Shown: positions 12,602 through 23,831 of the stretch, piece by piece
Numbering within the stretch: the stretch's first letter is position 1
Layout of the letters: each line of letters opens with the position of its first letter
DNA from: Ehretia macrophylla
Taxonomy: Eukaryota; Streptophyta; Magnoliopsida; Boraginales; Ehretiaceae
Assembly (NCBI GenBank): GCA_037974665.1
Contig: CM075764.1
Span: 87,476,825-87,540,824, forward strand
Length of the DNA stretch: 64,000 nucleotides
Direction of reading: 5' to 3'
Notes under the pieces: model-generated
Seen by the model: the letters and a program-made list of their open reading frames with translations, nothing else
What the model was told of the DNA's origin: nothing
Databases searched by the model: none
Made by a program: the position numbers and the translations under genes

Positions 12602-13283
12602 GGGTAAAAACTATTTTAGTCTCCGAAGTTTGCTCTAAAGACTAAATTGGTCCTTCAGGTTTGCAAAAAGACCAAAGCGGTCCCTTCAATTAATTTTTGC
12701 TACTCAAATATTAATAGTCAAAGGATTGACTGAGTTAAAAGACCATTATATCCTTAGGCAACATATATTATAAAATAAAATTACAATAAAAGTCTAAATC
12801 AGTTTAAAAAAATATAATTCACATAATTTGTACAGGAAAAAAAAAACTAAAAAATATCAGTTCAAACATAAACAAATTAAATTCAGTAATAAATTGTTAA
12901 AAAATTAACAATTATCATCGACATAATTAACAGCGAGGGTACCGGCCAGAGAAGAGGATGAATCATGATTATTCATTTTTTAACGATATATTACTAACTT
13001 TAATTTATTTATGTTTGAACTGATATTTTTTAGTTTTTGTTTTTTTTTCTACGCGAATTATGTGAATTATGTTTTTTTTAAACTGGTTTAGACTTTTATT
13101 ATAATTTTCTTTTATAATATATGTTACCTAAGGATATAATGGTCTTTTAACTCGGTTAACCCTTTGACTATTAATATTTGACTAACAAAAGTTAACTTGA
13201 AGGACCTCTTTGATCTTTTTACAAACTTAAGAGACTAATTTGATATTTAAAATAAACCTCAGGGACTAAAATGGTTTTGACCC
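12602..13283. mobile_element. Long foldback MITE (about 300-bp arms), 10-bp target duplication
   Basis: The left arm from GGGTAAAAACTATTTTAGTC is the inverse of the right arm ending GACTAAAATGGTTTTGACCC. Pairing continues for about 300 bp per side, including ACCATTATATCCTTAGGCAA against its inverse near 13125-13145. A short loop of about 60 bp lies near 12920-12970. The flanking GTTCTTAAAG is repeated exactly at 12592-12601 and 13284-13293. The structure and duplication length fit a Mutator-like foldback element. A transcript would form a long hairpin, so it is a plausible small-RNA source (inference). Confidence 0.9.
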
Positions 13284-13692
13284 GTTCTTAAAGGGAAAGA
13301 GAGGTGATAGGAACAGGTGGAAATGGTTGTATAAAAATTAAAGAAGAGTAGTGGGAGTAAGAGGAGAACAAAACGCACGATGTAGTGAGAAAGAAAGTTG
13401 GAACAAATGAGTGGAGAAAGTCGGTTTTTCGTTTTAATTATATTTTTTAAATTAACAGTCAAGATTCATTGTAATTAAAAAAAAAAATGAAACATAAGTT
13501 ATGAGAGAATCTTGATCCAATCAAAAAAAGCCTGTAAAATCAGAATTTAAGTATAGTTGTTGTGGAATTGTTTAGGATCATACATAATCTCATTTGATTG
13601 AATAGGATCATACCTGATCATTCAAAATCTTCTATATTTGTTGAATAAATATCACTTATAAAGCTTTTATACATTAATCTTTTTGCTTCTTG

Positions 13693-14133
13693 GGCTCCGT
13701 TTGTTTGTCGTAAAATATTTTCTCGGAAAATATTTTTTAAATTTTACTATATTTGGTAATATCGAAAAATTGATCAATAATAAAATATTTTCCGATCAAC
13801 AATTACGACTATTTTTTTTTAATTTTATAGTGTTTGATATCACCAGAAAATTAGTCAACCGTAAAATATTTTCTGATCAACAATTGCGACCAATACAAAA
13901 TTCTGTAAAATATTTTCATTTTTTTTGGGAAAAAAAAAATATTTTACAGAACTCACGGTACATCCAAACATCAAAAAATATTTTTTAGTATTCTATTTTC
14001 TAAAAAAATATTTTATCTCAACAAGTTATTTTATGACAAACAAACGAAGTCTGTAAAATATTTTATTTTTTTAAAAAATATTTTATATAAAAAATATTTT
14101 ATACAAACAAATTATTTTATAACAAACAAAGCC
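13693..14133. mobile_element. MITE of the GGCTCCGTTTGTTTG family (copy 1)
   Basis: The left terminus is GGCTCCGTTTGTTTGTCGTA and the right terminus, inverted, is GGCTTTGTTTGTTATAAAAT. The interior repeats AAAATATTTT, TTGATAT/GGTAATAxCA and ACCAGAAAATTAGTCAACCG blocks in both orientations. The right side has two terminus-like motifs in series (ACAAACAAACGAAG near 14037 and ACAAACAAAGCC at the end). A second, better preserved copy is at 62247-62873. Short reading frames inside are artefacts. Confidence 0.75.
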
Positions 14134-14483
14134 TAAAATAACATACATTTTACGTCAAACAAAATATTACTGCTCGACCACTCTCTTCACCTATCCCCGC
14201 CCTTCCTATTCTTTCCTTTTCCTCGTGATAATCCAAACATGCGAATAATATTCCATGAGATAAGATTTAAAACGGAAAAGGATATGCATTGGAATATGAG
14301 AAAAAATTTCATTAGAGCAATTTTAGTCAGAATTATGTTTTGCTTGTCCTTATCTTGAGCTTCAATGCCTCTAAGCGACATTTTGCCGAACAACTCGAGT
14401 GCAACGCCAAACAGGAACCAAACATTATAATAAATTAATAATACTATACACATCTTCAAACTAGAAAATTAAGCCATCACACA
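14134..14483. other. Intergenic / 3' flank of the uL18-like gene
   Basis: No coding signal is seen. It lies immediately 3' of the minus-strand uL18-like gene and probably includes its 3'UTR. The 90-codon minus frame here has no recognisable motif and is not called. Confidence 0.4.
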
Positions 14484-14864
14484 TCAAAGTATTGGCAAGC
14501 GATCAGCGCCAGCAACGTGGATCCCGGCGGCAGAGACGGACGAGAGCAGTGGAGCAACCACTTTGCGCTGGTAAATGGGTCTGGAGAGCTCTTCGTTGAC
14601 GTCAATCTGAACTTGGGTGACCCCAATTTCTATGAGACGAACACCAAGCTTTTCGCCGATTTTAGAAGCCATTTTTGCGTCAATGAAGTTATGGGATCGA
14701 GGGAAGCGGTTCAGCTTAGCTCGATACTGCGCCACGAACTCTGGCTCGCTGGATGAGGCTAGCGCGATGATGGAGTCCGTAGCTGGGTTTGTTACTTGAG
14801 CTGTGAGTTTGCGGCAGGAAAGGACTAAACGAAGGAGGTGGGTGTGCTGGGCTGTGGTTGCCAT
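14484..14864 (-). CDS. Ribosomal L18p/L5e (uL18) family protein
   Basis: The 126-aa intronless frame begins MATTAQHTHLLRLVLSCRKL and continues with QVTNPATDSIIALASSSEPE and FPRSHNFIDAKMASKIGEKL. This is the signature of the small plant L18p/L5e family that binds 5S rRNA-like RNA, as in Arabidopsis At1g08845-type proteins. The conserved ITAQVTNP-like motif and the NRFPRS motif are both present. The first ATG is used because homologues start a few residues before the HLLRLVLSCRK block. The N-terminus is not clearly a targeting peptide; mitochondrial ribosome association is possible but inferred. The frame is intact from start to stop, so the gene looks functional. Confidence 0.85.
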   Translation of the reverse strand: MATTAQHTHLLRLVLSCRKLTAQVTNPATDSIIALASSSEPEFVAQYRAKLNRFPRSHNFIDAKMASKIGEKLGVRLIEIGVTQVQIDVNEELSRPIYQRKVVAPLLSSVSAAGIHVAGADRLPIL

Positions 14865-15110
14865 TTCTCCTGTGGATTTTGCTTTTGCTGGTAACCGGGT
14901 GCGATGGAGCTGGTTTCAAATTTGTATAGAGGGGGTTGATACGGTTGATGCTTTCTCGTAACATTATAACTGGATTAAACAATTGTAAAATATTTATATT
15001 ATTTTTTTAATAATCGTGTTAATAATTTATAATTATTAAAATTTATTTATAACATTAAAATATTATGAATTAATCTATTCAAATTTGAAATATGTGACAA
15101 TTTTCTTTTA
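14865..15110 (-). promoter_or_regulatory. Upstream region of the uL18-like gene
   Basis: This is the short divergent flank before the minus-strand start codon. It has a GC-richer segment (14865-14940) and then AT-rich sequence. No TATA box can be assigned with confidence. Confidence 0.3.
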
Positions 15111-16690
15111 ATATTCATTGTTAGAACACGCGAGCCGCGCAGGGTCTCGATTCAGAAAAGAAGTATTCGGAAAATCCTATTACGGTTCTTCATATATTTA
15201 CTAAAACACTTATTATCATTTATTTAATTACAAATTTGTGTGGCTGGCGAGGTCGTTTAATATTAGTGACACTTTCAATTCCTAATATTTTCTGAAACAC
15301 AGTTATTAGTCTTTAGTCACAATCAGTTTGTAAATAATGTGCAATGTCATTTGTTGAACTACTTCAATGCCCCAAATGCCTAAGTTAGCAGTTTGTTTCC
15401 ATCACCAATCGCCAAGCACCGTCCCAACCATCGGAGTTGGCCGCCGGTAGTTAACGTCGCGATTACGAAGATGTTGTTGACTCGAACACGGTCAAAAGCA
15501 CGAATTCTCTTGCTGTAATTTCATCTATCGGATGGTTCATAGTTTGAAACGGACCTTGAGTCGAATTGATCTTATCTTGTGCAACGTCCATCAATGATTG
15601 TTCATTAATATCCATTAATTTAGACACATTTCCCCTTCTCAACTACGAAAAAAATCGAGAGAGGCCCAAAAGCCTCCAAACCAAGAACAGGGACGGAAAC
15701 CCTTTGATTCACTCTCCATTCTCTCTTAAATAAATAAAGCTCCCCCACGAGCCCAGGCTGGTCGGACAGGTCTTTCTCTGTTATTCTGTTCCCTCCATGA
15801 GAAAGACACATAGAAGAGGTATGCTCAGCGAGCGAAAGATCCGTTGAGAGTTTGTCTCAATAGGGAACTATACGATCTTTTCCCTTATTGTATTGAATTA
15901 ATAATATAAAAAAAAAGAGGCCAGTGCTACAACCCCCTATTTTTTATCCAATATTGACCAAAGACGAGTCTCGACTTCATTTTAGTTTCTGTCTTTTTCT
16001 TTCTTTCTTTTTTATTAAAAAGAGATCAAAATTATTTTACATTATACACACAAAAATAGATATTAAAATCTCTTATATTTAAAACAAAAACCATACTATT
16101 AGACCAAATGACCCATGGTTCTTTTTCTTTCCTTTTATTTGTGGAATTTTATATTTGCCGGTCCGAGCCTAGAGCGTTCAAACTGAACCGGGTTTGCCGG
16201 GTTTGTTACGGAGTTCAGGTTTTGAAGTCAACGTCTTCGCAAAGGTTTTATTAATTTGGCGTGCACGGTGATGTTTATGATAAGATAAGATGCTGCCTTC
16301 TATTGACTTTTGGTAATTTCAAAGGGCTATAATAAATGCTCACTTCATTACCTTGAAATTATCACTTGTAGTATCGAGGTCTTGAGTTAGTATGGATTGA
16401 AGATCCCTAGTTGATGGAGATTTTTAATTCTACTAAGTTTAACAACATAATAAAAGCTCGATTAGTTGTTTTACAGATCAGATTAATGCTAAATCTATAA
16501 AGATCTTGAGTAGAAACTTTAATGTCGTGTTAGCTTGCTTGAATTTAAGAACGACATCAAATTGATGGCTTTAGTAGCGCGATTGAAATCAGGTCTAAAC
16601 TTTTATCTTGATAGTAATTGAGTTTCATGCTTTTGAGGTATCCAAAGTTTAGTGTATTCCAATTTCACTCATGATCTTCAACAGCGGATA
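15111..16690. other. Intergenic; no gene seen, one GC-richer block 15600-15890
   Basis: No coding exon, RNA gene or terminal repeat could be supported. The segment 15600-15890 is richer in G and C than its surroundings and has the texture of organellar DNA (see findings). The rest is AT-rich unique sequence. Confidence 0.5.
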
Positions 16691-16834
16691 AATTTTTTTA
16701 ACTACGTTGGTAATTTGTTTATCATATTGTAAGCAAAAAGCCCCTATGGTCCTTTCGGATTTTGTCTTCCATAACTATCGTTTTGAGACGACAAATTCAC
16801 AGCTTTGTGATTTTTGCAATTTGGTCCTATTGAG

Positions 16835-16960
16835 TTGTTTGAGTAGCTTTAATAGTTGTTTGGACAAGTACAATAGTTGTTTAAACAGATTTAATAGACG
16901 TTCGGATAATTTCAATAGATGTATGAACAGATTCAATAACAGGTTCAATAAGGGTCCTTC
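16835..16960. repeat. 21-bp minisatellite, five full copies plus a partial
   Basis: Units of exactly 21 bp at 16835, 16856, 16877, 16898 and 16919 follow the pattern TTGTTTGxACAGATTTAATAG with drift. A degenerate partial copy follows. The period is a multiple of three, so open frames on both strands here are repeat artefacts. Confidence 0.85.
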
Positions 16961-18340
16961 TTCCATGCGGCTATCAACTTGGCAACTGTACTAGTGTCAC
17001 CCTTTTTTTTTAATTAGCATGTCTCATTTCAAATACAATTACAAATTTGTTCTTAAATAGATATAAAATAAATTAATTTAATTGTAAAATTTTAGTTACA
17101 ACTTTTAACTAAAAATACTTTCAAATACAAGCTGAAACCAGTTAGTATTGATTTTTTAACTCATAGGAAGTGCTTTTGAATGTCTAAAAATTAGACCGAA
17201 CAAACTTTAGTTATTTCATATATTTTTTAATAGGTTAACTCCAACTTCTAAACTCACAGACAAGTGAGTTTCGACTTCTAACCTCACAGAAAATGTTTTG
17301 AATGTTTAAAAATTAGGCCAAACAAAACCTTAATTATTTCGCACATATTTTTAATCTGAAATCAAGGGTATTATGGATTTATTGGTACTTATTTGAATAG
17401 GCTCTATTAGTAACTTGGAACCCCATACACACATGTCAATTTTCGGTTGACTTTCTTGTCTTGTCAATTTGCAGCACATTTGCCGTAGCCGCGGGGAAGA
17501 AATTTCCGTTCAATAGACCCCTAAACAGGTCTAACAGTCAACAAACACCAAAATAGTTCTAATAGCTACCCGAATAAATCTAATAGTTGTTCAGGCTGAA
17601 CTTTATAATTAAACAAAAATACAAGAATTAAAAAGCAAATAAGATTTATCGTTTGTAACCCTACCCTTTTTTCTTGTAGTTAATGTTGCGTGAACCATTA
17701 TTTAATAATTGAGATTCAAGAGTAATTTACTGGTGAATTACTTATTTTAGTAATTGAGAGACTAGAGTTTGAATCTCATTAAAATAAGCTGTTAAAAAAA
17801 TATATTATTTGATAATTAATAGGTGGATGACAGTTGCTCTTTGTTGACATGTAGAATACTGGGAAAATGAAAAGAAGCGCTCCTTTCCTCTGTTGAAGTA
17901 TTATTTGACACTCGATCAGGAAATATAGGCATTTGGTGTTAAGGGTGTATAGGTGTAAAAACAATTGCCTCTTTCGGTGTCATGTCCCATTTTTTTTTCT
18001 TTTTTTTTGAAAAAAAAAATCAGGACGTGACTGTCGCATATTTAGAATGACAAGTCTTCCTAAATCAGCAAAACTTAAATTCCTCAATAGAACAAGCTAA
18101 AAATCCATTAATAAATGAATAATTCAAAGCATCTACACTCTCTATAAAAATGTTAAAACTTTAATTACATGGTAAATCTCCAAAAATAATAATAACTATA
18201 ATTCTCAATAAATTCATTCAGATCTTTATCTCTCATTATGTGATTTCTTATCCAGTAAACCCCGATCTAATTTTGTTATATATAAATAGAGAAAAAGAAA
18301 GGAGTAAGCAAAAGAATGTTTAGTAAGTAGATTTACCCCG
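16961..18340. other. Intergenic; stray minisatellite relatives, no gene
   Basis: No coding signal is seen. Around 17515-17605 sequences such as CGAATAAATCTAATAGTTGT resemble the 21-bp unit of 16835-16960. The rest is AT-rich. Confidence 0.45.
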
Positions 18341-18344
18341 AAAA

Positions 18345-19095
18345 AAATCAAGGTCAAAGATAAATATATAGCCAATTAACCACACGATAATATCAAGCAC
18401 TACAAGGGCCCTATAACAAGTTGTTTAATAGCAACACGATCACAGTTTCAAATTCACAATTCAATTCACATGTCAATAACATATGAAAGTTTATTAACTT
18501 TCAACCGCCTAGGATTTAATGTATGCATATATATATTAATATATATGTTCTCGATATACATCACTTTATAGCACAATATACAAATACAATTAAGAGCGGA
18601 ATTAGATACCTGTTGATAAATGTCTTCCTTTTCATTCTCTATTCAGAATTAACTACTATTAATGGGAACAGTCAGTTATGGCTAGAGTAGAATAGAAGAT
18701 CTAATCATATATTTATAGTTTATTTTACTGGGCCCTCACATAAAAGGTTTTGTCAGAAAATACAGATCCACATATAAATTAATTGTATGAATTTATGAGG
18801 TGGGCTTAAAACAATATGATCACAAACATTTCCATGAATTAGATATCCAACTTATTTTATAAATTAAAAATAATTAACAGCAACCCACATGATGAAGAAA
18901 TATTCCAACATTATCAAGTAATACAAGAAACTAAATTCCACAAAGAAAGCCAAGGTTCAAATGTCAATAAATAGCTAAATAAGCACGTGATAGTATCAAG
19001 CACTACAAGACACTATAACAAACTGTGGTTGCTTAATAGCAGAGCAATCACAGTTTCAGATTCATAGTTCAATTCATAGGTCCATAATAGATGAC
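18345..19095. repeat. Diverged direct duplication (about 140 bp, 600 bp apart)
   Basis: The stretch 18350-18490 and the stretch 18950-19090 share ordered blocks: CAAGGT, ATATCAAGCACTACAAG or TATCAAGCACTACAAG, CTATAACAA, TTAATAGCA, ATCACAGTTTC and TTCAATTCA. This indicates an old direct duplication. Nothing in it reads as coding. The type (tandem copy or repeat ends) is open. Confidence 0.6.
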
Positions 19096-19598
19096 GGTTC
19101 GTTAACTCTCGCCGTACTTTCAGTTATATCAGTAGTGTAAAAAAGTTTCTAACAGGCCTCTAGAATTCGATACACAACTTATATATTTCGTAGAGTATAA
19201 ATCAAAGACTCATATTTAATTTATAAAAATAATCGATTCGAATAATTGAACAAAAATCACAAATAAATATTAGAATAACAAATTAATATTTGCATAATAA
19301 CAAATGTCCTACTTTCTTATTATACTCACAATTCTTCCCGTGCCCCTACTCTCTTATGTTCTACTCCTTATATAGGAGTTTGAATGCCTTCTATAAATTC
19401 TCTTTGTATTAAAAAGTAGTACCATATGACCAACAAATTTGTTGGTTACAACCTTAAACAATCAAAGTTACTTTCTGCGGCACAAACGAAAGTAACATGT
19501 CACTTCTTTTCTTATTATCGTTCTTATTTACTTATGTTTTTTTAAAATTGCACTGTACCAATAATCTTACTCACCTATCATTCACTTTTGATGTAAAA

Positions 19599-19800
19599 GA
19601 AAAAATTACATAAATATTCCCAGATGTTTCACCAAAATTTTAAATTTATTCATATTATTTAAAATTAATCAATTTAGTCCTTAATATTTTTTTTTTAAAA
19701 TAAAAAATAAGAACAAATTTATTTTTTTATAAAATAATAGAATCATAAAAATAAATTTAAATTTTTTTTTAAAAAATAGCACCATTTGCACTATTTTTCC
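19599..19800. mobile_element. Small foldback MITE related to the 10.2 kb element
   Basis: The left end GAAAAAATTACATAAATATT and right end (inverted GGAAAAATAGTGCAAATGGT) enclose AAATTTTAAATTTATTC-type inverted arms like those at 10186-10556. Flanks GATGTAAAA and AATATAAAA agree at 7 of 9 bases, a decayed 9-bp duplication. Confidence 0.55.
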
Positions 19801-20686
19801 TAATATAAAATGTCATCCTTTAGCCACAGTTGCAGTTGATGACTGATAGATCTATGCCATATGTTTAGCCATCATCATTATATACTATAAGAGAACAACC
19901 AAGAGTGTCATGTGTCGCTTTATGAACATTTGTAAATATTTTTACAAAAAATTAAATAATTATATTATTATATGCAGATATACTACAAAATTAATTTTGA
20001 AATTTGGAAAGGATTTTTACAGATTAATATTACCGATAATTATCCTGATCATATTATATTTAGATAAGATTACTCTAAAAACCATATCATGCCAAGTTTA
20101 AATTTTTGAAATTATTTTTACAGATTACAATATTTCAAATAGATAGAAACTTTGAAACTTTGATATGATTCTGAAAGATTATAATATTTCTATTTTTATT
20201 AACTTTGTGCTACACGCCATGTGGATATAAATATTTTAATATTAAATAGATTTTTCAGATAATAATTAAATGTAATATTATTTAAATCATATTATTTAGA
20301 TTTATATTTTATTTTTTAGTATAATTTACATCATATTATTTGGATTTAAATACAATATTATCTAAATTATATCAATTAAATTTATATTTTATATTTTGTT
20401 AAGATTTTCTATCTACCTAGGACTCTATCATTTCTTATTTCAATTTTTTTTTTTATCTCTATCCGTATGTTATCTCTACTTTATCGTAGAAATCTTTATT
20501 TTATTAGTAACGTTATCTCTACGTGTTCTCTCTTCTTTAAACTGGTAAATTGGAGTCTGAAAAATCAACGTTTGCGCAGGTAATACTATCTATTATAATT
20601 CAAGCACTAATACTATTATTTTTCTATGTGATGTTATTTTATTCGATTTATTTTTAAGCTGTTAAAATTTTACGAATTATTTACAG

Positions 20687-20769
20687 TCTGCAGAGGGTGA
20701 GCTTCAACTTGTGGCCAATAAAGCACCAGACTTTGAAGCAGAGGTCGTTTTTATCAGGAATTCATCAAG
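20687..20769 (+). pseudogene. Captured exon of a chloroplast 2-Cys peroxiredoxin gene
   Basis: The segment has an AG acceptor (TTTACAG before 20687) and a GT donor (AAG/GTAATC at 20770). It translates as AEGELQLVANKAPDFEAE then VVF. After one missing base it continues QEFIK. The 2-Cys peroxiredoxin family has ELPLVGNKAPDFEAEAVF followed by DQEFIK at this exon, so the match is unambiguous. The conserved GN has become AN, and a one-base deletion shifts the frame. The catalytic Cys exons that should follow were not found downstream. It is a fragment trapped inside the Helitron, not a gene. Confidence 0.82.
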
Positions 20770-22660
20770 GTAATCATGCTTGTATCATACCTGCATATAC
20801 GACCACTTTGTTTTTTGTCATCCTATCAATTGCATGTTTTTATTTTATTTTATTTATAAGACATCTGATACACGCAAATGAATCCAAAATGTGTATGCAA
20901 CATTCCTTTTATGGACGTGCTAGGGACTATATCATATGTTAAATTTGAAAAGTAATAATATTGAGGAAAAGAATAGCAAATAGGAGAGACAAAACAAAAG
21001 TAGAGTAGTGTGTTCAATGACTAGATTCAGAAAAATCACAGAAAGTTGGAGACACATTCAATTAGAATTACTTGGTTATTTGGGTATACAATTAAAAACA
21101 TTACAGGAGTTTGCTCAAGTTCATTACTTAAAATTTATTTTAATTCCTGATCGATATTTGTTAGGATTTTGCTTGTGAACTTAAGGAAAAAGGTGAAAGT
21201 TAATTGTCTCATCTTCACTACATAGATCTATGACGTTTGTTTATTTAAAATCTTTTTAGAAACCTTCGTTGCTTGTCAAAAAATTCTTGTTACTCTAAAG
21301 TTTTTCCTCTCTAGCTGCATCCTTGTAGTGTATTTGTTAATGGTCTGTGAGAGAATAAAACTCTTATAATGTGAAAGTTATGTAGTACCTGGAAAACCAT
21401 ACATCCACATGAGCTTTTTAGGCCTGTTTACTTTCGTAGCGGCTTACCTTCTGTTTAGACTCAACCAAAATTTTTCACAACTTCTTTTGTTTCCTGCCCT
21501 ATATGTCTAATGCATATGTACTATAGGCAATGATAGATTATGTATTTCTGCAGTACTAAAAAATAAGGTCTGATAAGCACATGATTTCAGTGACCTTGTA
21601 GGTTGAGAAGCAGTAATAAAGAATGGTGTAAAGCATATTCAAATAAAACTCTTGAATAAGATTTTAGCAGCATTATAATGACACTCTAAAATGACGATTG
21701 GACTTTTATGTTGCCTATAGTAATAGTTGCATGAATCCTCATGTCTCATGGCTTATTCATTTATTTATTGGTGGCATATGGATATTAAATTCATTGTTAT
21801 GTAGGTTTGACATATAGCACTTTCATATGCATTTGTCTTTCTGGCATAAATTTTGGTCAGTACATGGAAGAGAAAACTGTAGGTCTATTTGGATATTTCT
21901 ATGTTTTTCAAATTCATGGCTCATATTTAATCTAATCCTCATAGAATTAAAGGCCTTGTGAATGTATTCAGAATGCTAAAAAATGATGTCGTCTATATAT
22001 ACACTTATCTTTCATGTCGTTTTTAATCTCTGTTATAGTGCTTTTTCTGTGGCATATTACTGCAGTTGCCTATAATCTGTCTTTCATATTCATCTTGGTT
22101 TTAAAGGGTTGGAAGTTTGTTGATGATTTTGACATTTCATTTGCTCAGTATTTAAAAGGAAAGGTACATTGAGATCGTATGAAGTTGATTATATTCAGGC
22201 ATGCCTTTCTCCCTATTCTTTTGTAGAAGAGAATGGGGATTTAAAATTTAGCAAAGTGGTTAAGGTTTTGGAGATGCTAAGTAACATTTGGTGTTTGATA
22301 ATTTTCCCAACTGTGTTGATGCATGATTTATAGCTAGATCTTTAATCGTTGTACCTGTTGTTTATTGATATCATGCCAGGACTTATTTAGTGTTAGTGCC
22401 AAGATCAAATTGAGAGGTATTGGATATTTGTTATGAATTGATATCCATGTTTTTTCCTCCGTTGAATCCATATCTTGGTATCAATAGCGAGTGTAGACAT
22501 TTTTCATTCCATCATTGTACGTCACAAGTAGTTGGAGTTTTACCTAAAGGTCATATGATATTTTCACGTTAAATGGGTGACAGTATTTTTGTGGTATCAT
22601 TTCATAGTGATGGTTATCTGTTGCTGATTATATCTATTAGAGTAATTTGTATTTCACTTG
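20770..22660. other. Helitron 5' interior between captured exons; no gene recognised
   Basis: This is less AT-rich than the flanks and intron-like, with repeated T-rich tracts before AG. A possible exon-like block near 22106-22165 reads GWKFVDDFDISFAQYLKGK before a GT, but I do not recognise it. It may be the remaining introns and exons of the captured genes. Confidence 0.4.
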
Positions 22661-22665
22661 GGCAG

Positions 22666-23147
22666 ACGCTCCAAATCTCCAAGTTCTTCCAATTTTTCTC
22701 CATCCCTGAGGTATATGCCCTAAGCGCGTCTTATTGCCTTTACCTGGTATTCTTGATTTATAGTGAAACTAATGTGTAGCTTCTGGGATTTTATTCAGAC
22801 GCAGGTTTTCGAGGTTATATAGCAAGTCATTCTCTAATTCGAGAAGTCATTCAGAGTATGATTTTTAGTAGAGTTAATGATTATTTTAATAGATAATTCA
22901 TTAGTTACCATGATTATTAGGTAGATCCATATCTTTGTCGCCGAATTATGTGACGTCTAAATTATATACCACTATTTCTCTTTTGTGTCATTTCTCTTAA
23001 TGATTGTGACTTGCTCATTGACTTACATCTCAGTGAGAGACTAAGGTCTAAAAGTATATCCAGATCACCCCAATCAAGAGGTCGTTCTATATCTTCGGAA
23101 AGGATAGAGCGCTCTCTGCCAAGACATTCTATTTCACCACGTTGGAG
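22666..23147 (+). pseudogene. Captured exons of an arginine/serine-rich (RS-domain) protein
   Basis: Three short exon-like blocks with AG/GT borders are arranged in order. They are 22666-22710 (RRSKSPSSSNFSPSLR with split first and last codons), 22799-22856 (RRFSRLYSKSFSNSRSHS) and 23034-23147 (ERLRSKSISRSPQSRGRS and then SSERIERSL). RS-dipeptide-rich exons separated by short introns are typical of SR splicing factors and RS-domain cyclophilins (CYP63/CYP95 type). I cannot decide which. The plus orientation matches the Helitron genes. Because only these exons are present, I read them as a gene fragment captured by the Helitron. Confidence 0.55.
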
Positions 23148-23831
23148 GTGTTCGCCTTGTTGTTAACTCTTTTTCCTGGTTTTATAATTCAATGTAAACC
23201 TTGGCGTCACTTTTTCATAACAAATTTCATACTTTAAATTTGTTTTTGATTTCTTTCTCCTTGGAAGTTTTAGATGGCCATACAAATTGATTCCATTAAA
23301 GACACCACTCTAGAAAAAGAGTCATGGACAATTATAGTGAGGGTGGTCCGTCTTTGAATGCTACCCAATTTCAACAATCACTCCATCACTAATTCGATGG
23401 AGATGATTTTAGTCGACAAAGAAGTACGTAATTATATTTGCTCCAATTAATTTATTCTTTCATTAATTAATTGTATCATACTTGACTATATTTCCACCAA
23501 TTTTATATCTTAGGGAGGGAAAATACATGCTACAATCAAGAGGACGTTGGTTTACAAATTTAAACCTTTAGTAAGAGAATGAGAGGTTTATGTCATGGCA
23601 TTCTTTGGGTTTGGTCAAAATTATGGTAGTTATCCTACTACCAGACATCGCTTTCGTCTCAACTTCCAATTTAATACCAGTATAAGACAAGCTAAAAAAA
23701 ATGTAATAGACCATTATGGACTTGACTTTCAATCGTATGATGATATTATGATGAGGAGTCCAGATGATCCTTATCTAATAGGTTGGTTACTCAAACTACT
23801 CAAATAAATTATTAATGTATTGCTTTGTTTT

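Noticed and set aside
13683-13988. 101-codon plus frame
   Set aside because: Falls within the GGCTCCGTTTG-family MITE and is made of its internal repeats.
14187-14459. 90-codon minus frame downstream of the uL18-like gene
   Set aside because: No motif and low-complexity hydrophobic/basic composition; treated as 3' flank.
16835-16960. CRISPR-like regular repeats
   Set aside because: Plant nuclear sequence; units are contiguous without spacers, hence a minisatellite.
16707-16994. Asn/Arg/Phe repeat protein (and its antisense Leu-rich partner)
   Set aside because: Product of a 21-bp minisatellite whose period preserves frame; no start context or homologue.
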